A DNA stretch of 64,000 nucleotides from Brachionus manjavacas. Lineage: Eukaryota > Rotifera > Eurotatoria > Ploima > Brachionidae. Shown here piece after piece: positions 44,865 to 55,835 of the stretch. A model generated the notes under the pieces. It searched no databases and was not told the origin of the DNA. It saw only the letters and a list, made by a program, of their open reading frames with translations. Position numbers and translations under genes: made by a program. The DNA lies in NCBI GenBank assembly GCA_019054805.1, contig JAHQIY010000011.1:1617001-1681000 (forward strand). The letters run 5' to 3'. The stretch's first letter is position 1. Each line of letters starts with the position of its first letter.

Positions 44865-45215
44865 CTAATTTTCTTTGGTCTTCCCCATTTTTTCCTGCTC
44901 GTTGACAAAATTCATTTTCTGTTTTTTTGTCAATTCATCTGGATTGATTTTCGAAATGGCAAAGTAAAACAAGAATCTAAATAATTAAGCTTAATAACTT
45001 TTATTTAAAAAGTATTATACTTAAGAGCAATTGTGAAGCTTTCAAAAAATTTTTATATTTTAAATGATTAGGATTTCAAGAAAGTTGATCAAATATTTTA
45101 ATTTTTAAATTTCGCAAGAATAGTCTTACCGATATGTTTCAGTAACATTAATTGTTGATTCTAATGCGTTATTGTGACTTGGTACACTGAGAGAAAAATT
45201 CCTCTTTTTCTTCAT
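44865..45215 (-). CDS. Small two-exon gene, 65 aa, unknown family
   Basis: Exon 1 is 45215-45130 (ATG, 86 nt), ending ACATATCG|GTAAGA. Exon 2 is 44976-44865 (112 nt), starting after ATTATTTAG. The sum is 198 nt, 65 codons plus stop, with the phase preserved across a 153-nt intron. The protein begins MKKKRNFSLSVPSHNNALE, continues NVTETYRFLFYFAISKINP and ends DELTKKQKMNFVNEQEK plus a basic tail: lysine-rich ends around a short aromatic/hydrophobic segment. Consensus splice sites plus frame closure support a real gene; more 5' exons are possible. I cannot name the family. A LINE tail motif (44803-44825) lies just 3'. Confidence 0.55.
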
Positions 45216-45219
45216 CTTT

Positions 45220-46565
45220 TTTTAATTCCCTAATATTAGAAATTTTTACAATAATTTTAAATCAATTAAATGTGAAACAAATAAGTCACAAATAGATCTA
45301 ATGAAAGGAGTAAAATAAAATAAAATTATCTCTTAGAGAAACTTTTTAGGTGATTATGATTAGGTGATTTTCATTGGAAAAAATCTAAGTCAGAAAAAAT
45401 AATAAGAATATAAATTGAAAAATTTTTCTGGAAAAAAAATAGCCGACGATAGAAGTATAGGCCGATATTCAGTAGAATAAATCAAATTGATTGATAGTTG
45501 GCAAAAAGTTCTTGTTCAGATAACTTCATTTATTTTGGTAATTACACTTCCTGATTGCTATCACGAAATTTTACGTAAGCAGAAAGTTGCTTTACAAATT
45601 TTCTTGCATATTATCAAATCATTCAATCTGTTGCAAAAAAATTACTTTTAAGTTAAATATGAGTTAACGCATTCAGCTTTTAGCCTAATCAAAGAGTTTT
45701 CAATGCTTATTTTAAGATTATTAATTTAACAGATTATTTTTATGATTTTATTAGTGATAGAATATGGAAAGTAGTAAATAATATTGCAAAGAAATTTTCA
45801 AAATTTTGGCCGAATAAGAAAATCAAAATCATACTATTTTTATTTTAATAGGAAAGCTACTCGAGAATATTTTTCAATGTTTTTAAATGAATACAAAATC
45901 ATGCTATACTTAGACTTAAGCCGGTTTTTAGTTAAAAACTTATCAAATTAAAGCAAATATTTTCCAATGATTTATTGGTAAGTAAAAAATAAGATAAAAG
46001 AGAAATCAATGAATAATTTTTACATGGTTAAGTATTGGAAAAATAATAGAACATTGCAATTTTAAAATTTTAAAAAAATTAAAAAAAAATCTTAAGATCA
46101 ATGAGCTCTAAACTTTTTTGAAGATTTTAAAAGTTTTCGGCATAATTTAATTTTTTATATTATTATTATATTATTCAGTAAACACCGCGAGGGTGATGTA
46201 AAAAATAAATAAAATAAAATAAATTTAATTTAAGTTTTGTCTTTCTAAATAAATTTGAAAAATGAAATAGAATGTTTTCAAAATTTTCACATGATTTTAT
46301 TGAATTAAAAGAACTCCTAGAAATAATTTTTCAAATTCGATTGTTAAAAACAAGTTAAATGGTAATTTGGTAAATTTTTTCTCGCGTTTTTCCTTAGAAA
46401 GCCTTAATTAAAAGTTATAAAATTTTTTCTTGTTTTTCTTTGGTCATTGATCTTTTGGCCATTTGGTCATAATTTTGTAATTATTCTAAAAAAAGAATAG
46501 GTTATTTTAGAATATATTATAATAGGTCATATAATTTAGAATTCTAAATTATAGAAGAAATTTTT
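45220..46565. other. AT-rich intergenic DNA
   Basis: AAACACCGCGAGGGTG at 46180-46195 is the inverted counterpart of the motif at 19791, followed by A/T simple repeat. No gene seen. Confidence 0.45.
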
Positions 46566-46569
46566 TTTA

Positions 46570-46812
46570 AATCAATATTTTATTTTTAAGCAAAGAATGG
46601 TTTTGTGTTAATGTCGCCACTATAATCGTGAGGCCATGCCGAGTTACTTTATCAATATTTCTTAGTATTTTTTCATAGAACATAAGTTTCTTCTCTTCAG
46701 TTGACTTTAACAAATACTTAGCCCTTCTAATCCGTATTTTTCCATAACCAGCGCGACCTGTGCTCACCTTGATGTTTCAGATATGGTTCTGACATCCCAG
46801 GTTGACTTTATA
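46570..46812 (-). mobile_element. LINE endonuclease fragment (RTE/craniofacial-type)
   Basis: The minus strand starts WDVRTISETSR, then AQVALVMEKYGLEGLSI with broken frame, matching the AP-endonuclease start WNVRTL-x-E-x-GK, AQV-x-x-EM-x-x-Y-x-x-(D/E)-x-LG-(I/L)-(S/C)-E of these LINEs. The region upstream (to about 47005) could be its 5' UTR. Confidence 0.6.
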
Positions 46813-47157
46813 TTTATGTTTCACAGTAAATATCTCATCTTTATGCTTGCAGCCTCCTCGTCAGGCTTCTTTGCGACTTTTTGATTTCTTTGCACAGAGT
46901 TCTTTAGTGTTCTTTAGTGTCTTTTTTAACCACAAGCTCTTTATTTTACTAATTCTCGACTTTCCTACTTTTGTCTATGCTGCTGCTGTAAAGCGGATGA
47001 TTTAACCACTACATTTCAATCCCTAAGGTTTTTTTTTGTTAAACGATTATTCCTCTAATATTGACTTTAATTCTCTAATATAAAACAAATTGAAAAATTG
47101 ATATATAGTTTAAATATTAGGAAAAATATTTACTTTTAGTTTATCTAACTGGTGTTC

Positions 47158-47192
47158 AAAAAAGAATGCTCAAAATTTTGAGCATTCTTTTT
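47158..47192. repeat. Perfect palindrome AAAGAATGCTCAAAA/TTTTGAGCATTCTTT
   Basis: Thirty-base perfect palindrome with no loop (47161-47190), extendable by two A/T pairs each side. Confidence 0.8.
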
Positions 47193-47308
47193 AAAAAAAT
47201 ATGAAACTATTTGATACAATATTTGATAAACTATTTATAAAATATGAACTTATTTATTAGTAAAAAAATATGTTCTTATTGATCGAATTTAACCAAACTT
47301 TGAACAAA

Positions 47309-47646
47309 TAACGTAATCATCCGAATTGAGTCACATGTCTTTAAAATAGAGAACATTATTTTAGTGATATGTGATTCAAAATTGAGAACTGTATTATAAA
47401 ATATAAAAATTCAATTTTAGTGACATATAATTAAAAGTGAACACATTTAAAAACTATTTACAATTGTTAAAGCTTATTTAAAATTCTTTAAAAATTGAAA
47501 ATTAAATTAACTATACTAAAGTCGGATTTTTTTTACCTAGGGTCAAATTTTTTCATTTTTAAGACATGTCATCAAAATTGAACATTACTCTTTTTAAAAC
47601 CAGTGCTCATTTTTTAGTAACATGTCACTAAATTCGGATAATTACG
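47309..47646. mobile_element. MITE with ACGTAAT ends and TA target site
   Basis: The left end AATAACGTAATCATCCGAAT is inverted at the right as ATTCGGATAATTACGTTATT. TA can be read on both sides of ACGTAAT. The interior repeats AGTGACATGT/ACATGTCACT variants at least five times in both orientations. Confidence 0.6.
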
Positions 47647-48189
47647 TTATTTAATAGACTTTAATAATTAAGAAGATTTAAAAAATCTAGTTGTCAATTA
47701 GTTTTCTAAAAGAAAAAGGTCACCTAGAACCCTTTAAAAGTTGAGTAACAAAAGATACCCAAACTTGGAAGAATTTAAAGATACAGAATTTCCAGTTGAG
47801 TATAGGCCAAAAAATAAGATGAAATGTAAATAAGTTAAACCATAATACATTATATATTTCTTTAATATGATCAATTTAATTATATATTTTTTTTTAATAT
47901 TCTTTATCAATAATTTTCTTTTATAACGATCACTTTTTAAACTGTTGAACGCATTATACCATGCTACACCAAATGTACTTTTAGACGGTACGAATTTTTT
48001 TAAGTGAACTTGAATTTTTTGGGCAGGTCAATTTTGCGACCAATGGTCATAATACTTAACTGACTTGTTTCTGAAGGTTAGTTTAAATATCTAAAACACT
48101 TTCTTAATATATCAATTTGTAATTTTTTTTTTGATCAAAATACTTATCTTAAATTAGGTATTGTTTTGTTAAAAGTTTTTTTGGTAATG

Positions 48190-48400
48190 TTTGTGATGAA
48201 GACATCACTGTGTATGTACGCGGTTCGCTGTGCAGTTGCATGCACGCGTATTTCATATTTATATTTATAGTTATTTATTTTATTTATTTCATTTTTCCTC
48301 ATATTTCTTTTATATAATGTGATTTATATTTCCGCCCGGTGTTAAGTCTACGACGACAACCGGGCCCGGTTTTTCTTTAGATAATTAATAAACTTAATAC
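48190..48400 (+). mobile_element. Possible solo LTR-like fossil (Gypsy-type suspected)
   Basis: A less AT-rich stretch beginning TGATGAAGACATCACTGTG, with GCAGTTGCATGCACGCG, a later CCGCCCGGTGTTAAG and an AATAAA near 48387, has the look of an LTR promoter and polyadenylation region. No second LTR or internal coding part was seen in the window. Family and age uncertain; treated as an old, incomplete fossil. Confidence 0.3.
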
Positions 48401-48689
48401 TTTATAAAATAGTCTACTTTATTTTAATGTTTATGATCAAGAAACTCTTATACAATAAAACCATCTTAGTAGACAAAATTCTTAGTAAAGTAAAATTAAC
48501 AAACAAAATATATTGTGGGTAAAATTAATAATTTTTTATTTTTAAAATCAGTTAAAATAAAAATGTCATGCTATTCAATTAATTCAAGAACAAATTTGAA
48601 TTGTTTTGAATTTCTTTAAGGATTTAAAAAAAATTTAAAGAAGATTTTAAATTAAATCTTGCTAGATTTTTTGTTATTGTTTTGTATTA

Positions 48690-49206
48690 CAGTCAACCTT
48701 CGATAATCCGACCCATTTGGTTCTGCTAAAAATGTCGGAAACTTGATAATCCGGAATTAAGAAAAAATTAAAAAATACCGTATTAAAGAAAATTATACAA
48801 AAATTATTTATATATGTAATTTTTTTTTAATGCAAATAACCAAAAATAAAATCAATACAAAAAATTAATTTTTAAAATAAAAAAAATGAATTTTTCTTAA
48901 TTGATAACCAAAAGCCCCTTAAATTAATATCGCTTTATTTAAAACAAAGTTTTTTTGAATTTTTACAACTGAATTTGATTGCAGCGTAATATTAACAAAA
49001 TTTTGTTTGATTTTGTTATAAACTAATGTCGAATAATTGAAATATATTAAAAAAGTTAGTTGAGATAATGATGGAATACATAAATTATCCGACATTTTAT
49101 GCCGGACATTAGAGATGATTTATCATCATGTTAATATATAATGAAGAAAAGCGAAATTTGAATTTGGTCAGAATTCCGAAAATTATGGAATATCGAGGCT
49201 TGACTG
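48690..49206. mobile_element. Tigger/pogo-type MITE
   Basis: The left end CAGTCAACCTTCGATAATCC and right end GGAATATCGAGGCTTGACTG are imperfect inverses, with TA on both sides (48688-48689, 49207-49208). GATAATCCGGA and AATTATCCGACAT motifs inside are typical of Tigger-derived elements. No coding capacity. Confidence 0.8.
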
Positions 49207-49209
49207 TAT

Positions 49210-51004
49210 TAGTAAAAAGAATTTTTCTACACATTATCAACAAAAAAGTTTATTCGGATAAAAAATATGATCAATTGGCTTAATTGACCAGCCACAGATT
49301 TAAAAAAAAATATTTGAATTTAACAAATAAAAGTAAAAAAAAAAATTTAAGTTTCAATTTTTAACTTAAAAAAAATTAGAACAATTAAAAAAAAATAATT
49401 TTTAAGAGCTTTTAATGAGGTTATAAAAATGCTGTTTAAAAATATGGGGATTAGTCGAATCATTAATACGTAAAAAATATCAATTAAATACCGAATACAA
49501 CAGGACATTGAATAAAATTGAAAATTTCGTTAATTAACGTCTATTTTCTTTTTTGATTTTATCTACTTATAATTTTAAAAAATTAATTTTTCATGTTATT
49601 ATTCCAAAATTTAAACATAATTGCATTAATTTTAGCCCCTGTTAGTTTTACATTACGTTACGTGTTACGTTTTGATCAAAAAGACAAGTGTCGTAGTAGT
49701 ACTGTATTTTTTCTTGATAAAATTTTAGGGCAGGCGTGATTTACAGTTAAAGGTGTTCAAAATGGCCTTTTTATTTTCATGAGAACTCTAGATTTTTTTG
49801 ATTTTTTTAATTATTAAAGTCTATTAAATATTTGTCCAAAAAATTTGGTTAAATTCTGTCTATAAGAACATATTTCTTAACTTTTCAAAATATTGAACAT
49901 TCTATCTTGATCGAAATAATAATGACAGATTTGACTGCAACCGGAATAAATTCTTGTTAGAAGAAGTTTGCCTCCTATATAAATTAACGCCAAAATAAAT
50001 ACCCTCAAAGGGTGCCTTGTTTCAAAGATTAATATGAAAGTGGTTACGGTAAAAGTTAAAAAATTATTTTTTTTTCCTTTTATCAGAAAGCTTTAGATGA
50101 TTGGAAAAATTTTAAAAGTAAGTTGAAATGTGATCAAGTTATATACAAAGAATAATAAATGTAGAATCACAAAGCTTTCAGAATGCCTTGCGAAAGTTTG
50201 AAAAAAAAAATTAAATATTTTTACTTTTTAATTTTACAAGTCGATTTTTATGGATCGTTGGTTTTGGATAGAAAGAAAAAATAATAATAATAATCTTTTT
50301 ATTAGAAAATGAAATAATAATTTTAACTGTTTTGATTTTGTTTGACAATCAAGAAAGTTTTAAATTTTTATTTTTTTTGTCCAAATTAAAATTTTTAAAA
50401 AGAAGTTAAATAAAAAAATTTTGTGATAAATTTCAAGCTTAATTAAAATTTTCTCAATACTATTGTTGGTCTGCCGGATTTTAGCCAACTTGATTATCAA
50501 TAGCGCAGCTGGTTTAACTATAAATTAATCCATTAATTAATTGCATTTCATGTACATAGAAAATGGTGATATCTAAAAAAAAAAAATGAATATTTTCAAA
50601 AAATAATCTTTGTGGTTCTTAATTTCTAAATAAAAAAATTCTCTTAATTAATAAAAAATATATTTTGTGCTACCTTTTTGTAATTATTTTTTTTTTATTA
50701 AAGGAAAATTTTTTATTAAGAAATTAAGAACCATAAGATTATTTTTTGAAAATTATTCATTTAAATTTTGAAAAAAGAATGGTCACAATTTCTGAATCGA
50801 ATTTCTTAAATAATTAGTTTTTTTTTCTGTTAATTAAAAATAATTACAATCGATAATTTATTCAAAAAAATTGGAATATGATTGACTAATCTTGGACTAA
50901 ATTTCTGACACAAGATTCCTTCATAAGCAAAAAAAAAACTTAATTATTTTTAACAAGTTCTAATGAATATAGATTTAAAAATGAAAGAATAAGAGGCACA
51001 AAAA
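49210..51004. other. Intergenic DNA upstream of the GPCR
   Basis: Mostly AT-rich. An inverted repeat at about 50585-50763 has arms TTTTCAAAAAATAATCTT and TGGTTCTTAATTTCT mirrored by AGAAATTAAGAACCA and AAGATTATTTTTTGAAAA, probably another small foldback element. The GPCR promoter should lie here. Confidence 0.5.
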
Positions 51005-52228
51005 ATGACAGAGCCAGCTAGTTCCCAAAATGAGTTCATCAAGTCGTACATCCATCCACCGATTGCACTCGAAACCTACGAAGATTATCTGGATCCCAAA
51101 TTTCCCAGTTGTGTGACAGTCCTGCTGCTGATAATCGGCCTGTTCGGAAATTCTCTCTCAGCTCTAGTTTTCAACCAGAAACCAATGAAAAAAAATTCAA
51201 CTTTTATTTACCTGGGTGTCCTTTGCTACGTGGACATCCTGGTCCTTTTTTTCGGCCTTGGCGACATCATACTAATAACCTACTTCAAATTTGTGATCCG
51301 CAACCAGTCCATACTCATGTGCAGGTTGCACACTTTTTTGACTTATTCTTCAACTCATCTGTCAAGCTTTATAATCGCATCGGTAAGTGTGGACCGAGCC
51401 ATTGCCACCAACTTTATCGGCTTTGCCAAGTTTTACTGCACCCAAAAAACAGCGCACAGAATTATTCTTTTGCTATGCATAGTGTCAGCATTGATCAACA
51501 TGCATACTCTTTTTTTCCTAGGCTACCACGAGAACTACTTTCTGTACTTTAATTCTACCATTTTCATGACAAACAAAACCGCCTGCTACTGCGCCTCACT
51601 CTACGGCACCAACTACGACAAATTCATGAACCCCTACTTTCAATGGCTGGACCTGATATTCTATGCCATCTTGCCCTTCATAGTTATGCTCCTTAGCACC
51701 TTTTTCATCCTCAGGGTGATTTTCATGTCCAATAAACGAATTGAGAGCAAACTGTCAAGAAACTCGTTTGCTTTTCTCCGAGCAAACGGGGCTGCCGACA
51801 CGACTAGCGAAAACACAGGCCCTAAAAGCAGCCTTGGCATGCGGCTCAAAAAATCGTTTATACGCGACAAAACCAACTCGAGCCGAAATTATAACTATCG
51901 GCTTAACAAGACTCTGCATTTGACTTATACTTTGGTGTCTATAAATGCCTTGTTTATTTGTCTGGTCGGACCTCTGGCACTTGTTTTGATTGTGATTAAA
52001 GGAAAGGAAAAAGTAACAGAGAATAAGCTCTTGTTCAATATTCTTTACATATTGGCCTATTCAAATCATTCCTTTAACTTTATTTTCTACGGCCTGTCAT
52101 CGCCGCCGTACCGCAACGCAATCAAGAATTTGATACACAGACAAGGCAATAGAAGCAATGCAAGTTGGAACACAAGTCAATATAATCGAAACAGGTCGAT
52201 TAAAGCAAACAACAGGACAGATACCTGA
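51005..52228 (+). CDS. Rhodopsin-class (class A) G-protein-coupled receptor
   Basis: A single-exon frame of 407 residues with seven hydrophobic segments. Landmarks: LFGNSLSALVF (TM1 GN), LCYVDILVLFFGLGD (TM2 Asp), MCRLHTFLTYSSTHLSS (TM3 with the disulfide Cys), SVDRAIA (DR of the DRY position, with Ala for Tyr), long ECL2 with Cys, ICL3 with many basic residues, and a TM7 end NFIFYGLSSPPYRNAIK in place of NPxxY. The N-terminus has no signal peptide; the C-terminal tail is Ser/Asn/Arg-rich with several N-x-S/T. It resembles invertebrate peptide receptors (FMRFamide-like), but ligand class is inference. GC is higher than in the flanks. ATG at 51005 has AAAA before it and opens the frame. Confidence 0.9.
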   Translation: MTEPASSQNEFIKSYIHPPIALETYEDYLDPKFPSCVTVLLLIIGLFGNSLSALVFNQKPMKKNSTFIYLGVLCYVDILVLFFGLGDIILITYFKFVIRNQSILMCRLHTFLTYSSTHLSSFIIASVSVDRAIATNFIGFAKFYCTQKTAHRIILLLCIVSALINMHTLFFLGYHENYFLYFNSTIFMTNKTACYCASLYGTNYDKFMNPYFQWLDLIFYAILPFIVMLLSTFFILRVIFMSNKRIESKLSRNSFAFLRANGAADTTSENTGPKSSLGMRLKKSFIRDKTNSSRNYNYRLNKTLHLTYTLVSINALFICLVGPLALVLIVIKGKEKVTENKLLFNILYILAYSNHSFNFIFYGLSSPPYRNAIKNLIHRQGNRSNASWNTSQYNRNRSIKANNRTDT

Positions 52229-52555
52229 ACAAAAATTGTTGCTAGTCGATAGAATTTGCGTGATTGTTCATCCCGGAATTAAAAAAAAAGAATAATTTTG
52301 AGTAAATTTTAGTCTTTTAATTGTAAATTTAAAAAAATTGATTTAATTAATTTTCTAATAAATTTTAATAATAATTTTTGAGTATTTAATTGATTTTTTT
52401 TCTAATTTATTTAATTCATTAACTTTTTTTAAGGACACGAGTTTAAGTCAAGTAATCATTTTGGTTTAAAAATTTACTCAGTTTTGAGTCGTAAATTTAT
52501 TTTAATTGTGATTCAAAATCAACGCTTATTTGATTAATCCAGACTTGTATTAAAG
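52229..52555. other. 3' flank of the GPCR
   Basis: AT-rich, with several AATAAA-like hexamers (for example TAATAAA near 52357) that could serve polyadenylation. No other feature. Confidence 0.4.
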
Positions 52556-53400
52556 TTACAAGTCGACTAACAGGTTTAGGAGAAAATGTGAATGGTTTTC
52601 TTTTAGAGAATACTCTCAACTCACTTAATTTTTCAGTTATTAATGATAGAACACCGAAATATAATAAATTTAGGACGGAGCATAGTGAAGTCCTTGATTT
52701 ATTTATTATACCATCCTCACTTTCAGATAAAGTTATTGACTTCAAAGTCATAATAAATGATAATATGTTGAGTGACCATTTTCCCATTCAAGCATGCTTA
52801 TCAGTTGAGCATGTACTTACAGTCAATTCCTTTTAAACGTATCTTAATTAAAATAAAGCAAATTGGCCCCTCTATCAAGAATTACTTAAGTTGGCAAGTC
52901 AACTTCATGTTTCTTGCAAAAAACATTGATGAGCTTAACGAACACATCTCAGAAAAGATTATTTATGCCGTTAATAAAAGAATACCACTCAACAATCGGA
53001 TATTATTCAAATCTAGCTTACCAATGAATATTGTATCATTAATTAATGAAAGAAGAAAAGTAAGAAGACTTTTCCAAAAATCAAGATGCCCTTCTCTGAA
53101 AAGAACTTTTAATAGGCTGACATCTGATTTTCGTTTCAAGATAAAAGAATTTTAAACAAAAACTGGCTAGATTTGATGGAAAAAATAGGAAACAACCAAC
53201 TTTCAAGTAGGCCTTTTTGGAGGAAGAAAAATAAATTCAGATTCAAAAAATCAACAATACAAATACCTTCATTATTTAAAGATGAGAAAAAGTAAAATAC
53301 AGATAAAGAAAAAGAAAAATGAGCATTTAGTCTACATTTAGATTTTGTAAATTCTGAAGACAACTGTGAAGTTTCGCAAACTTTTTGGGTTACAATATTT
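52556..53400 (+). mobile_element. LINE fragment: endonuclease C-terminus and linker
   Basis: A frame from about 52560 reads LTGLGENVNGFLLENTLNSL, VINDRTPKYNKFRTEHSEVL, DLFIIPSSLSDKVIDF and MLSDHFPIQACLS: the LINE apurinic endonuclease end (SDHFPI). The next frame reads NKRIPLNNRILFKSSLPMNI and ERRKVRRLFQKSRCPSLKR, the EN-RT linker typical of jockey/CR1-like elements. A frameshift near 52800 and stops after 53155 break it; the RT is absent. Confidence 0.78.
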
Positions 53401-53609
53401 TTTTAGAGCGATTCAAAAGTGTCTGTTATTCCAAATAATAATTACAATAATTGAAATTTTTATTTTCATTGTGTATATTAGACAAAATACCAAATATTGG
53501 ACAAGCATCCTTATTTCAAGTTCATAATGTGAAAATCTTTTGGCAGTAAGTGTTTCATGTGATTTAAGAAAAAATTCTTGATCAACTGGTATTCTTCAAA
53601 AAAATAAGT

Positions 53610-54064
53610 CACCCTCCTATTTTTTCATCCGGGCTTGGGACCGGCAAACGGCATAGTTATGACGGCGTCTTCCCCTTAGAAGCACGTGGGACGTTCATCA
53701 TAAACAGCGTCACTCATCCGAGCACTTAAAGGCTGCGAACTCGACAACTATTTAGACTAGCTTGGAACCACAAACCAAGCGACAATCTCTTTAAGAGAGA
53801 ATGCCTTAACTTTAACGCTTCCAAAGTTACGGCTATCCAAAGAGGGTCAGCTGTAAAACAAGTTCTTGCTCTGTTAAGATTCTATACTGGGTGATGGTCG
53901 AAGCCAGCGGCACCCTCATACGACAAGACTAGGACAAAGACCCGTAGATCTATGTACCCGTAATACAGCTCTTCTTTGGACTCGTAGAAGACCACAATGT
54001 GTGGCTGCCACCACCCTCCTCTTTTCTCATCCTGGGCTTGGGACCGGCTTACGGCAGAGTTATG
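53610..54064. repeat. GC-rich element with 52-bp terminal direct repeats
   Basis: CACCCTCCTATTTTTTCATC, then GGGCTTGGGACCGGC and GGCATAGTTATG at 53610-53661 are repeated at 54012-54064 as CACCCTCCTCTTTTCTCATC, GGGCTTGGGACCGGC and GGCAGAGTTATG. The 350-bp interior is about half G+C, against roughly a quarter outside, and has no reading frame of note. The layout could be two tandem units of a longer repeat or a small element with direct terminal repeats. I do not recognise the family. Confidence 0.65.
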
Positions 54065-54685
54065 GGGGATTTAAATCTTATTTTTATCATTTTTTCTATC
54101 ATATTTTTCTGAATTAAAGTGTACAATTGTTTTACTAATTTCAAATATGTGAACATTAACAATTGAATGTAAGAGTTTAGTTTTAAACTTGAGTTAAAAT
54201 GCCTTTATCTTAAACCAAAAAATCTTTTTCTAATTTCAGTATTTAAATTCAAAATATTAAAAATTGAAGAGAACTTTTAAACTAAATACATAATTTGTAA
54301 GTTTTTTTGTTTTTGACATTTAAAGAAAATTTTAATTCACCGAAAGAGTTGAGCACTTAAAGAACCTTAAAGACCAAGAATTTCGAGATTATTATTAATT
54401 GTATTGAAATCGTTAGAGAAATTTACTTTATCTTTGAAGTGGATAATTTAAAGAGTTAAATATAATATTCATTGGATAGATATTGAATAGCTGGTTTGGA
54501 GAAATAAAAACAAGGGATAAACAATAACCAATGTAGAGCAAAATAAACGTTTTTAAAAATAGTATTTTGACTTGTTTTTAAAAGAAAGAATAATTGCTTA
54601 ATTGAGTTGAACCTTTTATTAATTGTAGCTTAAATATAGCTAACGTGACTAGTGAAATTTAATTTATTCAAAAAATTTTTGCTTT
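54065..54685. other. AT-rich spacer
   Basis: No gene or repeat recognised. Confidence 0.4.
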
Positions 54686-54687
54686 TA

Positions 54688-55105
54688 CAGTCAATCCTCC
54701 GTATAACGAGACCCTATTTAACGAGAAACCCTTTATAACGAGCAACTTGGCTAGAACCGATTACGAGCTATAGAAAAAGAAATAAAAATTAATTCGATAT
54801 AACGAGTTTCGATATAACGAAAACTTGATATTACCAGCTTATAATGAAATACCGCTTAATCATTTTCTTAAGAATAAAAACTTCCTTTAATGAGCTTGAA
54901 CAAAAGAAATTTTTTCACACTTTTTATATAAAAAAAAAAAAATAAAACAATTAACTTATCTTCATGAATAACTATAAATCACCAGAAAACATTTCCTAAC
55001 TAATTGTTTATAAAAAATGTCCAATCTTAATCAAAAAAAAAGAAAGTGTATTTCACTTGAAACAAAAGTTAAAATAATAAAAAAACGTTGCTCATGTGAT
55101 TGATC
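54688..55105 (+). mobile_element. Tigger/pogo transposon 5' end with start of CENP-B-type transposase
   Basis: TA|CAGTCAATCCTCCGTATAAC begins a Tigger-like terminus with repeated ATAACGAG motifs. At 55017 an ATG frame reads MSNLNQKKRKCISLETKVKI then IKKRCSCD and a stop. K-R-K-x-(L/I)-SLE-x-K-x-x-II is the opening of the CENP-B N-terminal helix-turn-helix of pogo/Tigger transposases. The rest of the transposase is missing; other repeats follow directly. Confidence 0.75.
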
Positions 55106-55109
55106 TGGT

Positions 55110-55345
55110 GGTGGAAAAAAGTAGGGTGGTAGATCGATAGTAAACTGACTTATCGGTAATCCCTTAGATTTTATCGATATAATTAGGTAGAACGATTAAA
55201 CTGGTACCTAATAAATTTATTTGAAATGTGTTTGGATTAAAATCAACCGAATTTATATTTTTAAAATCGATAAGCAAAAATTCTATTGTTTTCTATCGAA
55301 TTTTATAATCGATATATTTTATCTGATATATATCGATAATTCAAA
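55110..55345. repeat. TATCGAT-rich patch (possible hAT subterminal region)
   Basis: Multiple ATCGATA/TATCGAT motifs and a TAGGGTGGTAGATCGATAG start suggest a transposon end of another family. The matching opposite end was not found. Confidence 0.4.
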
Positions 55346-55524
55346 AGTCGAAATAAAACTTTATAAAAAGAATAATTTTAGAAAGAAATTAACTTAAACT
55401 AATGTAAAGTTAAACTTTTACTACAACATTTACTAAATAATTACTATAAACATTTAATTTTTTTTTAAATTTTCTTTGAAACCTAATTTTTTGAAATAAA
55501 CATTTTTTGTGACTGATTTTAAAA

Positions 55525-55835
55525 ATTGAAAATGATAGATGAAAAACTAAAAAGAAAGCGTGATCAGAAGTCATGGGTTTGGCGGCACATAGATTTTGAT
55601 AAAGATAGTGAAATGGTGAAGTGTCAACAATTGTAATTTTTGTAAAAAGCACAATAATTCTATGACTTATTTGCAGAATCATTTGGCAACTCATGGTTTA
55701 TATGAAGCTTGCAAACCGCAAGAGCACCAATTTGTAGAGGCGATTTTTTCGGACACAGATGAAGAATTTGACGATGAATCGGATTCAGAGAATCAACCTA
55801 GAAAAACGTTAAAATTATCTCATGAGATAATCTAG
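55525..55835 (+). pseudogene. hAT transposase BED zinc-finger region, copy 1
   Basis: The frame reads KDSEMVKC then, after a small shift, NCNFCKKHNNSMTYLQNHL and ATHGLYEACKPQEHQF, with Cys and His spaced as in BED fingers, then an acidic stretch (SDTDEEFDDESDSENQP). An inverted near-identical copy lies at 58940-59157. Its sense matches the catalytic part at 57070-58570, from which the LINE insertion separates it. Confidence 0.7.

Noticed and set aside
46802-47005. 67-codon plus-strand frame
   Set aside because: Antisense to a LINE 5' region; no recognisable protein.
51109-51923. Several overlapping frames inside the GPCR gene
   Set aside because: Out-of-frame shadows of the receptor; the main frame carries all motifs.
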